Source: Malachius bipustulatus (lineage: Eukaryota > Arthropoda > Insecta > Coleoptera > Melyridae). From it: a stretch of DNA of 64,000 bases. Positions within the stretch are counted from its first letter, which is position 1. Each line of letters starts with the position of its first letter. Position numbers and translations under genes: made by a program. Shown piece by piece: positions 11,567 through 22,406 of the stretch. The DNA is taken from contig OU342630.1 of assembly GCA_910589415.1 (NCBI GenBank), positions 744,001 to 808,000 on the forward strand, in the 5' to 3' direction. The notes beneath the pieces are model-generated. The model was not told the origin of the DNA. It was given only the letters and a program-made list of their open reading frames with translations, and made no database searches.

Positions 11567-12086
11567 AATCTGAATTAGGAAGACGCTTTTCCACACAAAT
11601 TTAAGGAAAATAAAAAGAATGTTCATAAATACATATTGTAGTGCCATATTTTGGCATGTCAACCAATCTGTCAGATCACCCGGCATTTTTAAGACAATAA
11701 TTTAGAGATTCATGCAATCAGTAAACTCAGTAATAAGTGTTTTAACGTAACTGCGGTCGTAGTAAGAAGAGTACCTATCAAGTTTATTCGAGTACAAGAA
11801 CTTATTATAACTCCTCACAAGATTTCGGCAGTTGACTCTCAGATCACATGCACAACATTTTGAGAAAGGGTTGCTTCCGCGCTATGAAAATATTTTAATT
11901 TAATAAGTACCTATTCTTAGCTTTAATTTCTACAAAAATATAGTAAAGTGTAATTACAATTTGTAAATAAACTTTTTTATTATTATTTAAAGCGCCAAAT
12001 CAAACGTTCTCATGACCTCGTGCGCAGAGTGGGTCGCATTCGGACCAGCCATCTGGCATATAGGCGCTTTATGGTATCGTTGCTCT
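11567..12086. other. Spacer between LTR X1 and the mag-type element
   Basis: No gene recognised. The last bases (12083-12086, CTCT) are the left copy of the target duplication of the following LTR retrotransposon. Confidence 0.4.
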
Positions 12087-12391
12087 TGTGGTGACCTGGC
12101 AACGCTGCCCCTAGCGGGACTCCGAAGAAGCTGGAACAGCTCCAACGCGGCGCGGACGAAGCAGTAGAACAAAAGAAAAATAATAGAATAGAATAGAATG
12201 GCGGAGAATAACGTCAACGTCAACGTCGAATATCATAATTCATCATTGTCTTTTTGTACTAGCACATGCACATTGATTTCATTCTATACTTATTGTAACT
12301 GTGAATATAAAATTACTAATTAGAACGTGTTAAAATAAAATATAAAGCTAGTGGATTATTTCTCTTCATAATTATAACCAAGTAATCTACA
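12087..12391 (+). repeat. 5' LTR of mag-type element
   Basis: 305 bp, TGTGG...CTACA. It contains a TATA-like AATATAAAG and AATAAA-type words near 12335-12350. It is 6 bp longer than the 3' LTR because GTCAAC is duplicated near 12205. Confidence 0.93.
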
Positions 12392-12409
12392 TTGGTGACC
12401 CCGACGAAC
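12392..12409 (+). promoter_or_regulatory. Putative primer-binding site
   Basis: TTGGTGACCCCGACGAAC follows the 5' LTR directly, in the position where a tRNA primer anneals for minus-strand DNA synthesis. I did not assign the tRNA. Confidence 0.75.
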
Positions 12410-12689
12410 CTATAAAGCGCACGAGGTTCCAACCATGAGAGGAGACGAAGGTTCCGGAGAATCATCTGCAAAGTCCACCACAATTAAAGATCTAGCTGAA
12501 AAATCTTCAAATCTCGACCCAGAGGAGCCAAGGCTACAGCAGGTGAAACTACCCCCCTTCTGGCAACCGAACCCAGTGCTGTGGTTCGCCCAAGCAGAAG
12601 CACAATTCCACAATCAGCGGATAAAAGGTGATCTCATCAAGTATTTTGCAGTCGTCGCTGCGCTTGATGCTTCGATTCTACAACAAGTA

Positions 12690-13994
12690 AAGGGTTTTCC
12701 AACAAGAGGTGTTATTTTGGTATTCAAAGAAAAATGCCATTTTTTGAGATAAATGATCGGATGTCTATTTCATAATAAAGAGGAAGGTATGCCGTTAATA
12801 ATGAAAAACAACATCAGCCAAATGGCCACCAGGACCACGCTTACAGGACCATATACTTTTCATGAAATTTTCCATAACCAAATCGCCAAGTGGCTGCCCT
12901 ATGTCCTCGATAGCCTCACGAATTCCATCTTTGAGGTCTTGAATCGACGCTGGGCTGTTGGCGTACACCTTATCTTTCACATAGCCCCAAAGGAAGAAGT
13001 CGCAAGGTGTTAAATCACAAGATCTCGGAGGCCAATTGTGATCACCTCTTCCAGAGATAACACGGTCCGGAAACTTTTCCCGTAAAAGAGCAATGGTTTC
13101 GTTGCTCGTGTGGCACGTAGCGCCGTCTTGTTGAAAGTAAACGTTGTCCAGATCAATACCATCCAACTCCGACCATAAAAAATCATTAATCATCTCTCGA
13201 TAGCGCAATCCATTCACCGTAACTGTTGATCCAACCTCATTTTCGAAAAAGTAAGGTCCAATGACCCCGCCGGACCATAAACCGCACCAAACAGTAACAC
13301 GTTGAGGATGGAGAGGCTTCTCAACAATAACTCTTGGGTTTTCTGAGCCCCAGATACGGCAATTTTGTTTGTTGACGTAGCCACCGAGGTGGAAATGGGC
13401 CTCATCAGTCAAAATGATTTTTCGGTGGAATTCCGGATCATTTTCATGCATTTCAAGGACCCAATCAGCAAAGACACGACGTTGTTGATGATCGGGCGGC
13501 TTGAGTTCTTGTGTTAACTGAACTTTATAAGCCTTAAGACCCAAGTCTTTATGCAAAATGAGGTGTAATGACGTTTGTGGAATGCCCAATTCCAAAGAAT
13601 GACGAGGAATCGACAAATCTGGGTGTTCTTCTACACTTTGGGCTACAGCAGCAATATTCTCAGTTGTTCTTGAGCGACGTGCACGGGTTTTATTCTTCAC
13701 ATCAGTAACTTGTCCCAACAGCTCGAATTTTTCCACCAATTTCTGTATTGCGGTCCGACAAGGTGCTTCACGACGACCCAAAAATGCTTTAGTTTTGCGA
13801 ACTGTGACTGCAAGATTTTCACCATTTTTGTAGTAAATTTTAATAATTTCAATGCGTTGTTGAAGCGTGTATCGTTCCATTTTTAGTAATGGCGTAGTTT
13901 CTACTTGTCAAATGTCAAAGAATAAAAGCTTCAAAAGTGACAGCTACCGAAATACCGGGTGATTCAAAATAACACCTCTTGTTGGAAAACCCTT
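12690..13994 (-). mobile_element. DD41D mariner-like transposon, full length
   Basis: 1305 bp with inverted ends of about 31 bp (AAGGGTTTTCCAACAAGAGG inward from each side) and a TA duplication (12688-12689, 13995-13996). It carries one intact transposase gene on the minus strand. The sequence of the interrupted gag gives an exact empty site. Confidence 0.95.
12795..13880 (-). CDS. DD41D mariner-like transposase
   Basis: 361 aa, starting MERYTLQQRIEIIKIYYKNG. The N-terminal helix-turn-helix region (residues ~1-110) resembles the DUF4817-type domain of insect transposases. The catalytic core has Asp159 in IILTDEAHF, Asp252 in VYFQQDGATCH and Asp294 in DLTPCDFFLWG, with 41 residues between the last two, hence DD41D. 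WPPRS precedes the third Asp as usual. The frame is uninterrupted from start to stop and the terminal repeats are well preserved, so this copy could be functional. It would cut and paste elements with matching ends at TA sites. The length agrees with the 340-370 aa usual for mariner-type transposases. Confidence 0.95.
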   Translation of the reverse strand: MERYTLQQRIEIIKIYYKNGENLAVTVRKTKAFLGRREAPCRTAIQKLVEKFELLGQVTDVKNKTRARRSRTTENIAAVAQSVEEHPDLSIPRHSLELGIPQTSLHLILHKDLGLKAYKVQLTQELKPPDHQQRRVFADWVLEMHENDPEFHRKIILTDEAHFHLGGYVNKQNCRIWGSENPRVIVEKPLHPQRVTVWCGLWSGGVIGPYFFENEVGSTVTVNGLRYREMINDFLWSELDGIDLDNVYFQQDGATCHTSNETIALLREKFPDRVISGRGDHNWPPRSCDLTPCDFFLWGYVKDKVYANSPASIQDLKDGIREAIEDIGQPLGDLVMENFMKSIWSCKRGPGGHLADVVFHY

Positions 13995-14583
13995 TATCAG
14001 ACTTGATTACTTCTCCACCAGACAAAAATAGTTATGATGAATTGAAGAAGCGGCTCACAGAGAGATTCTCAGACTCTGAAGATAAACGCTTTAGGAAACT
14101 GCTTAACGACGTAGAGCTGGGAGATCGGTCCCCCTCACAACTGCTACGGGAAATGCAGACCCTAGCAGGTGATAGAATAAAGGAGGAAATGCTTTCTCTC
14201 CTGTGGAAACAAAGACTGCCTACGCAGATCCAACTCGTTCTGTCAGCCAGTGATGGAGTCCCTCTCGAAAAACTCTCTGCAATAGCAGACAAGATGGCAG
14301 AAGTAAGCTTCCATAATAATTCCTCACACATTACCGCTCTCTCTCAACCCCCACCTAAGGAGTACGTAGCACCTATCTCACACGGTGACACCCAAACAAT
14401 TGAAGCTATGCAACGCCAGATAGACGAGCTGACCGCTACTGTCCAACGTCTCCAAAGCACCAGAAGCCGATCCAGCAACAGGTTCCAACGAGGACGTTCT
14501 CGTTCACTAAGCAGAAAAACTTTTGTCTCTAACAACATGGCTGAGTGCTACTACCACCGCAGGTTTGGCTCAAGATCAACTAA

Positions 14584-17500
14584 GTGCGCTCAACCCTGTG
14601 CTTACCCTGCATCGGCGGGAAACGAAGCAGGCCGTCGCGAATAGAACAGGCGCTTCACGACGGTGTAAAACCAAAACGCCTATTTGTAACGGATCAGACC
14701 ACTAAAAGACAATTCTTAATAGACACCGGTGCGGACATAAGTGTCTTTCCGCGGAAGTGTGTGAATCGATCCTGTGCACCCACAGAGTTCGTCCTTTATG
14801 TAGCCAACAATTCCCCAATCAATACATTTGGGTTGTTGACTCTCTCACTTGACTTCGGACTCCGTCGAGAATTTAAGTGGTCATTTGTTATCGCAAATGT
14901 AGATAAACCCATTATAGGCGTTGATTTCCTGAGCCATTTCCAACTTCTTATAGATATTAGCCAAGGTAAACTGTACGATAAGAAAACATCTTTAGAAAGC
15001 CTTGGCCAGATCCCCCGGCATAATATCCAAGGTACAATTAGAACACTTAGCTCAGTCGACAACAATATTCACCGTAAAATCTTACTCGAATTTAATGAAA
15101 TTATGCAACCTACCTGGAAGCCCGATAAAATTAAGCATCCGGTAGTGCATTACATCGAGACAACCCCTGGTCCCCCTGCAACAGCAAGACCACGAAGGTT
15201 AACCCCAGAAAAACTGAAGATCGCTCGTCAAGAATTTGAACAATTGCTTCGACTTGGCATAGTTCGAGAATCAAAATCTTGTTGGTCCTCACCCCTTCAT
15301 TTAGTTACCAAAAAGAATGAAGGTTGGCGACCCTGCGGAGACTATCGCACCCTCAATGCAAGAACAATTCATGACAGTTATCCAATCCCCCACATCGAAG
15401 ATTTTGGACAACTCCTCTTTGGGAAATCGATATTCTCGACCATCGATTTGGTAAAAGCGTTTCACCAAATACCAATCCATGCCCCTGATATCCCTAAGAC
15501 AGCCATAACTACTCCCTTTGGCTTATTTGAATTTACCCATATGAGCTTCGGCTTGAGGAATGCCGCCCAAACATTTCAAAGGTTTATCGATCATGTACTG
15601 AGAGGTCTAGACTTCTGCTACGCCTACCTCGACGACATCCTTGTTGCATCAGATACTCCAGAGCAGCATGCCGCACATCTCCGTCAACTTTTTCAAAGAC
15701 TGTCAGACTATGGCATCGTCATCAATCCTTCAAAATGTGTGTTCGCAGAAGAAACAATCAACTTCTTGGGTCATACAGTATCTGCAGCAGGTTGTCGACC
15801 ACCAGATGACCGAGTCAAAACCATTCGAGAAGTCAAGAAACCAACTACAGTTAAACAACTACGTCGCTTTCTCGGAATGGTTAATTATTATAGGAGATTT
15901 GTCAAAGACGCCGCAGCTCTGCAGTCTCCATTAAATCACCTACTCTCAGGTCCCAAATCGAAAGAAAACAAAACAATTAACTGGACTCACGAAACAGACC
16001 AAGCTTTCAATAACGTCAGAGACTCGCTAACCAAGGCAGTCCTACTCACACACCCTGCTCCAAATGCCCCTCGAGCCCTATTTGTCGATGCTTCTGATTT
16101 TGCAATCGGTGCAGCCCTCCACCAATATGTTGATGATAAATGGCAACCCATTGCATTTTCTTCAAAGAAACTGTCGCCGGCCCAATGTGGATACAGCACG
16201 TACGACCGGGAACTACTGGCAGCGTATGAAGCAATCAAAAAATTTCGTCATTACTTGGAAGGCCACAAAATAACTTTGTTCACTGATCACAAGCCATTAG
16301 TGTTCGCCTTCAAACAAAAACCAGACAAAGCATCACCTCGACAATTCAGGTACCTCGATCTCATCGGACAATTTACAACCGACGTCCAGCACATCAGTGG
16401 CAGCAAGAATATTCCAGCCGACACACTTTCACGCCTAGAACCAGTCGAACTTCAAACAGTGGATTTCGAAGACTTGGCAACTGCTCAAGAAAACGACACA
16501 GAACTCAAAAGTCTTCTCCTCCAAAAGGACTCATGCCTAGTCTACAAAAACATACATTTTCCCCACGTAAACACGTCCCTGGTTTGCGATACGTCTACTA
16601 CCACAGCAAGACCATTTATTCCCAAAGACCTGAGAAACAAAGTCTTCAACAGTGTCCACAATCTTTCACACCCAAGCGGACGAGCATCTACCAAACTACT
16701 CAGCGAACGATTTGTTTGGCCGTCCATGAAGAGAGATATCAAGAAATGGTGCAGAGAGTGCCTGCCTTGCCAAAGAAGTAAAATCTCACCACACACGTCA
16801 AGTGCTGCAGGTACCTTCCACTTACCTAACGAAAGATTCGAACACGTTCATATGGACATAGTAGGACTCCTACCCCAATCAGAAGGTTTTTCTTACATAT
16901 TAACTTGCATCGATCGGTTCACACGATGGCCAGAAGCAATTCTGATAGGCGACATCAGCGCAGAGACCATTACCAAAGCATTCTTGCAACACTGGATATA
17001 ACGCTTCGGAGTTCCACTCAGGTTAACCACCGACCAAGGCCGTCAGTTCGAGTCACATCTGTTCCAAAGCTTAACCCGAATGACCGGCATTCAGCGTATC
17101 CGAACAACTGCTTACCACCCTCAAGCCAATGATATGGTTGAGCGACTACACCGCCAGCTTAAAGCAGCCATTACATGCCACAACCATTCTAAATGGTCTG
17201 AAGTACTTCCTTTGGTGATGCTGGGAATACGAAGTGCTCATAAAGAAGACCTCAACACCACCTCCGCTGAGCTTGTTTATGGTCAAACCTTACGCCTGCC
17301 TGGTGAGTTCTTTGTTCCCGGAACCGAACAACCCGTTTCAGATTTTGTGGATCGACTCCGACGTCAATTTGCCGACATCCGCCCACAAAATCCTGCCCAC
17401 CATAGTACCAAGACAAGTTTCGTAAGCAAACATTTACATTCAAGCAGCCATGTATTTGTTCGTTACGACGCATCCCGTCGACCCCTCCAGCCTCCTTACG

Positions 17501-17841
17501 ACGGCCCGTTTCCAGTCATCAGACGTGAAGAAAAATTCTTCATCATACTCATGAAGGGTCAAGAACAAACAATATCAATCGACCGCCTGAAGCCCGCTTT
17601 CGTTCTACGCCAAAATGAATACTCTCCTACGCATGACCATAACTATGCTATTCCCGAACCACCACGAGAAACAAGAATGAAGGTAGTATCGTTTCAGCCA
17701 AATTTCAACGCTGAAACTAGGAAGGGAGTGATGTGGCGACTAGGCAACGCTGCCCCTAGCGGGACTCCGAAGAAGCTGGGACAGCTCCAACGCGGCGCGG
17801 ACGAAGTAGTAGAACAAAAGAAAAATAATAGAATAGAATAG
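14584..17841 (+). pseudogene. mag-type pol (protease, RT, RNase H, integrase), one in-frame stop
   Basis: The frame overlaps the end of gag. Domains in order: aspartic protease with DTGAD at about residue 48; RT with [12 protein letters not shown] and YLDD at about 348-351; RNase H with [25 protein letters not shown] and FTDHKPL; integrase zinc finger ([22 protein letters not shown]); and the core with Asp in HVHMDIVG, Asp in TTDQGRQF and Glu in [15 protein letters not shown] at 16999-17001 interrupts the integrase just after QHWI, and the frame continues unchanged to 17841. The last ~36 codons run into the 3' LTR. The single stop is the only lesion I see, so loss of function looks recent. 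Confidence 0.93.
17719..17731 (+). promoter_or_regulatory. Putative polypurine tract
   Basis: AGGAAGGGAGTGA lies immediately before the 3' LTR, the position where plus-strand DNA synthesis is primed. Confidence 0.7.
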
Positions 17842-18030
17842 AATGGCGGAGAATAACGTCAACGTCGAATATCATAATTCATCATTGTCTTTTTGTACTA
17901 GCACATGTACATTGATTTCATTCTGTACTTATTGTAACTGTGAATATAAAATTACTAATTAGAACGTGTTAAAATAAAATATAAAGCTAGTGGATTATTT
18001 CTCTTCATAATTATAACCAAGTAATCTACA
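17732..18030 (+). repeat. 3' LTR of mag-type element
   Basis: 299 bp, TGTGGCGAC...TCTACA, followed by the target duplication CTCT. It overlaps the 3' end of pol. Confidence 0.93.
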
Positions 18031-18119
18031 CTCTATAGAATTCTAGTTTCATTATCGGATCGACATTTGACGTTTTATATCTGTCACATACGTCATGTGC
18101 TGTGTATTTTCATTGTATT

Positions 18120-18655
18120 CACGATACACAAATACACAAATATGACGATAGACGATGACGCGCAGGCTGCGTTCCGGTCTTATGACGTCACGTGGTTCGA
18201 AGATTACACATGAGATTGCTCGTTATCTTTTTTATTGTCAGGAATAAATAAATAATTCTTTGTAGGCTTGCATAAGTCGGCAACAGCTATCCATTTAACG
18301 TTTTGAAAATTTTCAAGGCCAACTAAATCCCAGAGTTTTCATACTCAACTTTCGTTCTTCTTATAGCCGCCATATTGTTTTTTATGTCGTTTGGTACAAA
18401 AAAATCATGAAAATCAAAAATCAATAACATAAAATATTTCATTTTACTTTTTTCGAAAAAAAAAAATTTCTATAATAGATCTAACATAAAGAAAAACACA
18501 AGCAAAAAGGATGGATGCAATATAATTTGAAATTTATTTTATAAACAACCTCGTCGCGATTAATACTTAAATCAAAATAAAACCACATGACGTCATTGCG
18601 CAGTAATAACCAAAATAGTAACAGAAATCGGCATACCGTGTATATGTGTATCGTG
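18120..18655 (-). mobile_element. Short P-like derivative (536 bp)
   Basis: The ends read CACGATACACA inward, with a perfect 8-bp duplication ATTGTATT (18112-18119 and 18656-18663). The first ~75 bp match the right end of the large element at 20810-33676 and the last ~80 bp match its left end. This is therefore an internally deleted relative in the opposite orientation. TGACGTCA occurs at 18183-18190 and 18588-18595, about 61-64 bp from each end. No coding sequence. Confidence 0.88.
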
Positions 18656-18869
18656 ATTGTATTATAATAAAACTTGTATTACATTAAAATTCAATACAAT
18701 TTTAATTCAATCTCTATGATAATGAAAATACAGAACACATAACATAGACACCCCTTGAGTATGTTCCATTTAAATTACCAGATAATGTGAATTGATTGAA
18801 TTAAAATGAAACTTAGTTTTCATTCATATGTCGATAATGAAAAAGCATTTCATTTCTATTCAATTTATA

Positions 18870-19632
18870 CAGTGCGCGAGAAAAGTAAGGAATAAATTCG
18901 ATAAAACGAAAAGCGCTGTTTTTTTGAATAAATAAAAAAACAGGTCGATTTTATTTTTGAGTTGTTCAACTTTTGACATAATATTGGGGTATACAGGGTG
19001 ATACGCAAAAAAGTGGTGACGTCATCGGCATTATTTTTAAATAGCAACCCTTATTTTTTATTCAATTTTTTTTACTTCATTCAATTGCCATAACGGTAAT
19101 GTAATCATTTTGTAACCTTAAATAAGAAAATTTCTGAGAAAACAGCTTGTGAGTCGAAATTGTGCACTTTTTACTGATGTGAAAATCGGAACATTATAGC
19201 GATAAAAATAAGAAAAATATCAAATAAAAATGACTGTTTCCATGGTAATTTTATAAGATCTGTCTATTAAATTGAGTCTATTAAATTAAATCTGTTAAAT
19301 TAAATTAAATTAAATCTATTAAATCTGTCTATTAAATTGAATCTCTCCAAATTAAGTTATTTTCACAGAAATTTCGTCATTTAAGCTTAAAAATGATTAC
19401 ATTACCGTATTGGCAATTGAATGAAGTATCAAAAAATGAATTAAAAAATAAGGATTGTCATTTAAAAAAAAATACCGATGACGTCACCACTTTTTCGCGC
19501 ATCACCCTGTATACCCCAATATTATGTCAAAAGTTCAAGAACTCAAAAACAAAATCGACCTGTTTTTTTATTTATTAAAAAAACAGAGCTTTCCGTTTTA
19601 TCGAATTTATTCCTTACTTTTCTCGCGCACTG
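18870..19632. mobile_element. Palindromic TA element (CAGTGCGCGAG ends) with an element at its centre
   Basis: CAGTGCGCGAGAAAAGTAAG at 18870 is mirrored by its reverse complement ending at 19632, with TA on both sides. The outer arms (about 120 bp each) end at GGGGTA and TACCCC, where a second inverted-repeat element is inserted. No transposase. Confidence 0.85.
18994..19509. mobile_element. Inner foldback element (CAGGGTGATACGC ends)
   Basis: CAGGGTGATACGCAAAAAAG at 18994 is mirrored at 19509 (less exactly, CGCGCATCACCCTG), with TA or TATA on both sides. The arms are about 120 bp and the interior is AT-rich and non-coding. It sits exactly at the symmetry centre of the surrounding palindrome. 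Confidence 0.78.
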
Positions 19633-19634
19633 TA

Positions 19635-19829
19635 TACGCGAGTTTTCATGTCATTTGAGCTCCAATGTTATTAAATAGTAAAACGACGTTCCATACGGAT
19701 GCAACGAAAAACTAAAAAGATCTAAGCTCTTTCTTAGCGACGCAGTGATTGGGACCAGTTTCGTTCCGTTTCAAAACACAGCGTTTCAGCGACGCAATGA
19801 TGACGTCACAATCGAACCCGGTGCGTGTC
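19635..19829. other. Spacer, no gene
   Basis: Contains two AGCGACGCA(G/A)TGAT words (near 19735 and 19790). Nothing else recognised. Confidence 0.35.
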
Positions 19830-20592
19830 GGTTTGAAACGGATTTAATAGCGAATTCGAGTTGGCTGCACTTGCTTGGAGCGAGATCGACCTGTTTCTGA
19901 ATCTGTTTTGCCCAGAATTCTGCTCCAGTCCGGAGCAGAACTTTCGCATTTCTACTCTGTATGGAACCAAACTGTGTCAGGTCAGACCAGAACCAGAGCC
20001 AGAGTCAGACCGCCATGCACCGGTGCAGTGCAGTGTGCAATCCAGTCTCCCTCCAGTCTGCATTTTCGTATAGCCTTCTACTAAAAAAAAATACCTATCC
20101 CTATCCTATACCTATCACGGTTGTTTGTTGTTATGATGTTATTCTTATTATAACAAAGTCGTGGAACTACAAGGCGTTATCCCTTTTAATTATTGTAATA
20201 AGTTGTACTTCATACAATACGTAAATAATGTACTTATCCACAAATTTTTGGTGTAAGGAATTACTAGGAATCAGCAGTAGTTAATTTTCCCGCTATTTCT
20301 AACCTCTAAATTTATGGGAGTGCACCGTCAAATTTGACGGTGCAGTTTATTTTGCTCCGGGGCAGTTTCGCTATACGACTCGAACATATTTTCCTATGCA
20401 CTGCCAGAGAGCAAGTGTAACTGGAACACAATTACGATATGCACCGCTAGAGTTCACTTTAACTCGAATACGATTACGAAAAGCACTGGAACAGAGTCCT
20501 ACAAATCGAATACGAAATTCCGTCTCGGTGCGCACCCGGAGCAGAAAAGTGCAGTAACTCGAATTCGCTATAAATTTCGGTTTGAACCGCAT
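19830..20592. repeat. Imperfect inverted-repeat unit with ~43-bp tandem repeats
   Basis: CGGTTTGAAACGG...TAGCGAATTCGAGTT near 19830-19865 is mirrored at about 20550-20592. On the minus strand, 20345-20575 reads as four degenerate units of about 42-44 bp of the form ATTCGAGTTA...CTCT.GC.GTGC...CGTAAT. A perfect 22-bp palindrome (GCACCGTC/GACGGTGC core) lies at about 20322-20343. The edges and target duplication are not clear. It could be a DNA transposon with subterminal repeats, but no transposase is seen. Confidence 0.5.
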
Positions 20593-20889
20593 TTGATCCC
20601 GGACAACTGTCATTAATGTCAATATTGTCAATTGTGGCTTTTTTTTTAATTGGTAGCCCCTTTTTATTTGCATTCCTTACCTGCCTGTAAACTGTAAAAT
20701 ACTTCTCTAGATATGCATTCCAATTTACTTCAGTCAGTAATTCAAGGAATGAATTTCGGATCATCCTAAATAATTGAAAAAAATCGTGTCCCAAATAAGA
20801 AGGTAACCCCACGATACACATATACACGGTATGCCGATAGCGTTTTCTATTTTGGTCAACTACTGCGCAATGACGTCATGTGGTTTAAA

Positions 20890-22251
20890 CTCAACGAGAT
20901 GGTTTAAACGTCAAATTTTAATGCTTCCTTTGAAACGAATTATTGGCAGATAGACACGTTGGGCGCCACTTGAAACGAATTATTTAACCCTTAGAGGGGA
21001 AAAATAGTCGTTGAGAGCATGAGACAGAAAAAAAAAACAAGGGTCGTAGGTTGAGTCGCTAGTCTAAGAGGGTCAACAATAACAAGCAGGTCAGCGGAAC
21101 AACAGGTACTCTTTATTAAAATAAAATCACAGATGTTATTACAGACTCTTGAGCACGGTTAATAGATAATAAAAAAACAAGAGCGTGCGGTGCTAGGCGA
21201 ATGAATGGATCGGATACTGATGTTTCACAAGGGCACTTATCTTCGTATGGTTCTCCAGTACGAGGATGACGATCTTCGGGTCAGGTGCCCTTCAGTGCGA
21301 AGTACAAGTCCAGTTGGTAGTGGACTGGATCTTCAGGCTTGGCTCCAGGAACTTGCTTTGGTTCGAAAGGTGGACTTCGCAGGAAAAAGTGGCGTCGGTA
21401 CAAAAAAAACAAGGTTGGTATGGAAAAATCTGCCTCAATCTGCCTAGGTACGTAGAATTCTTCTCGGTACGAAAAAAGCAGTTGCCTCCAGGAAAAAATT
21501 GCCTCCAGGAAAAATTGCCTCCAGGGAAAAAATTGCCTCCAGGGAAAAAGCTGCAATTTCATTATGTATCAGAGACAATCTTGCATTAATGAACGGTCCG
21601 ATCGAGTCTGCTTGCCAAGGGTACATAAAATTATGTCCCGTCCTCAAGATAAGATGAGATCAAAATGTGATCGGCGAAATTTTACAAGCGGAGCGAAACT
21701 CGATCGGATATAAAAGCTGTAATTAAAACTAGCATATTGTATCAACAAAATATGAGCTGTATAATTCCAACACAATTAAGAAAATCATTTTACGACACTC
21801 ACCAAGCCAAAAACGTGGTTGATGTTTATAATAATGAACGGTAAATTCAAGACGCCATTATGTCTATTATTCGCAACAGGTATTTGCGTGGACCTTCCTG
21901 AGCTAATTCCAGAAGTGAAAAGAAGGTGAAAACGCAGGTATGATGATGAAACGCACCTGATTTCAACTCGACAGTCGAGGTCGACGAAACTCGACGGCCG
22001 AAGTCGACGAACTCGAGGCATCCAGTCGGCCGTGCACTAAACGCCACCATCACTCACTCACTGCGCGCGCCCGCCGTTGTCTCCGTGTTGCTGGCATTTA
22101 GCCGGTACGTACAAGGTGTACGTTACACCTTCCTTGGTTGATGGTTGCTTGTGTTTTTCTTTGTGCTGGAGCTATAAAATATTATGTAATAGATTGTTAA
22201 GAATATTACTGTTTTATCAATGTGTTAAAAGTGTTATTACATCTGATAAAC
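20890..22251 (+). other. Non-coding 5' part of the P-like element
   Basis: Apart from the short tandem repeat at 21480 there is no gene. A CpG-rich patch at about 21960-22085 has many GTCGAC/TCGACG words and a run of CGCGCGCCCGCCG. It could be the promoter of the THAP exon, which is an inference from position. Confidence 0.45.
21480..21556 (+). repeat. Short tandem repeat (TTGCCTCCAGGGAAAAA)
   Basis: About five units of 16-18 bp with variable A-run length, inside the 5' part of the P-like element. Confidence 0.8.
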
Positions 22252-22406
22252 ATGCCTTGTTATGCAATTTCGAACTGCAAGAACAATTATTACGTGCCTA
22301 AAGGCAGTCCAATTAAATACTTTAGATTTCCAGCAGAGGAAAATATGATGAAACAGTGGGTTGATGTATGCTGTAGAAAGAGGAGACAAAATTGATTTAA
22401 AAAATG
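22252..22406 (+). pseudogene. THAP-domain first exon (frameshifted)
   Basis: The ATG at 22252 opens MPCYAISNCKNNYYVPKG, then YFRFPAEENMMKQW. This is the first half of a THAP zinc finger: two Cys of the C2CH set at residues 3 and 9, the conserved FRFP, and the Trp. The current frame stops soon after the Trp, but a +1 frame continues (GDKIDLKN) to a good splice donor, GGTAAGT at 22406-22412, so a single-base change probably disabled it. The second half (Cys and His) is not found. THAP fingers bind the DNA ends in P-type transposases, which fits the surrounding element. A host THAP gene exon captured by the element is the alternative. Confidence 0.7.

Larger units (their letters stand above)
12435..14644 (+). 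pseudogene. mag-type gag, split by a mariner insertion
   Basis: The ATG at 12435 lies 44 bp after the LTR. The first part (12435 to the TA at 12688-12689) contains LPPFWQPNPVLWFAQAEAQF, the usual start of the insect mag-type capsid. The second part resumes at 13995 with SDLITSPPDKNSYDELKKRL, includes SPSQLLREMQTLAG, and ends at 14644. Near the end, [18 protein letters not shown] is a C-H-C-C finger typical of this lineage. Removing 12690-13994 plus one TA restores a continuous frame, so gag was intact when the transposon landed. Confidence 0.9.
12087..18030 (+). mobile_element. Complete mag-type Ty3/Gypsy LTR retrotransposon
   Basis: The element is bounded by two LTRs (12087-12391 and 17732-18030), each beginning TGTGG and ending CTACA, and by a 4-bp target duplication CTCT (12083-12086 and 18031-18034). 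Between them lie a primer-binding site, gag, and pol in the order protease, RT, RNase H, integrase. The LTRs differ by about seven substitutions and one 6-bp indel by eye (about 2%), so insertion is fairly recent. It is probably inactive: gag is split by a mariner and pol has one in-frame stop. The finger-like gag end and the TTGGTGACCCCGACG primer site fit the mag lineage. Confidence 0.93.

Noticed and set aside
8177..11570. AATC as target duplication of LTR X1
   Set aside because: The left AATC is also part of the primer-site-like repeat, so the match may be chance.
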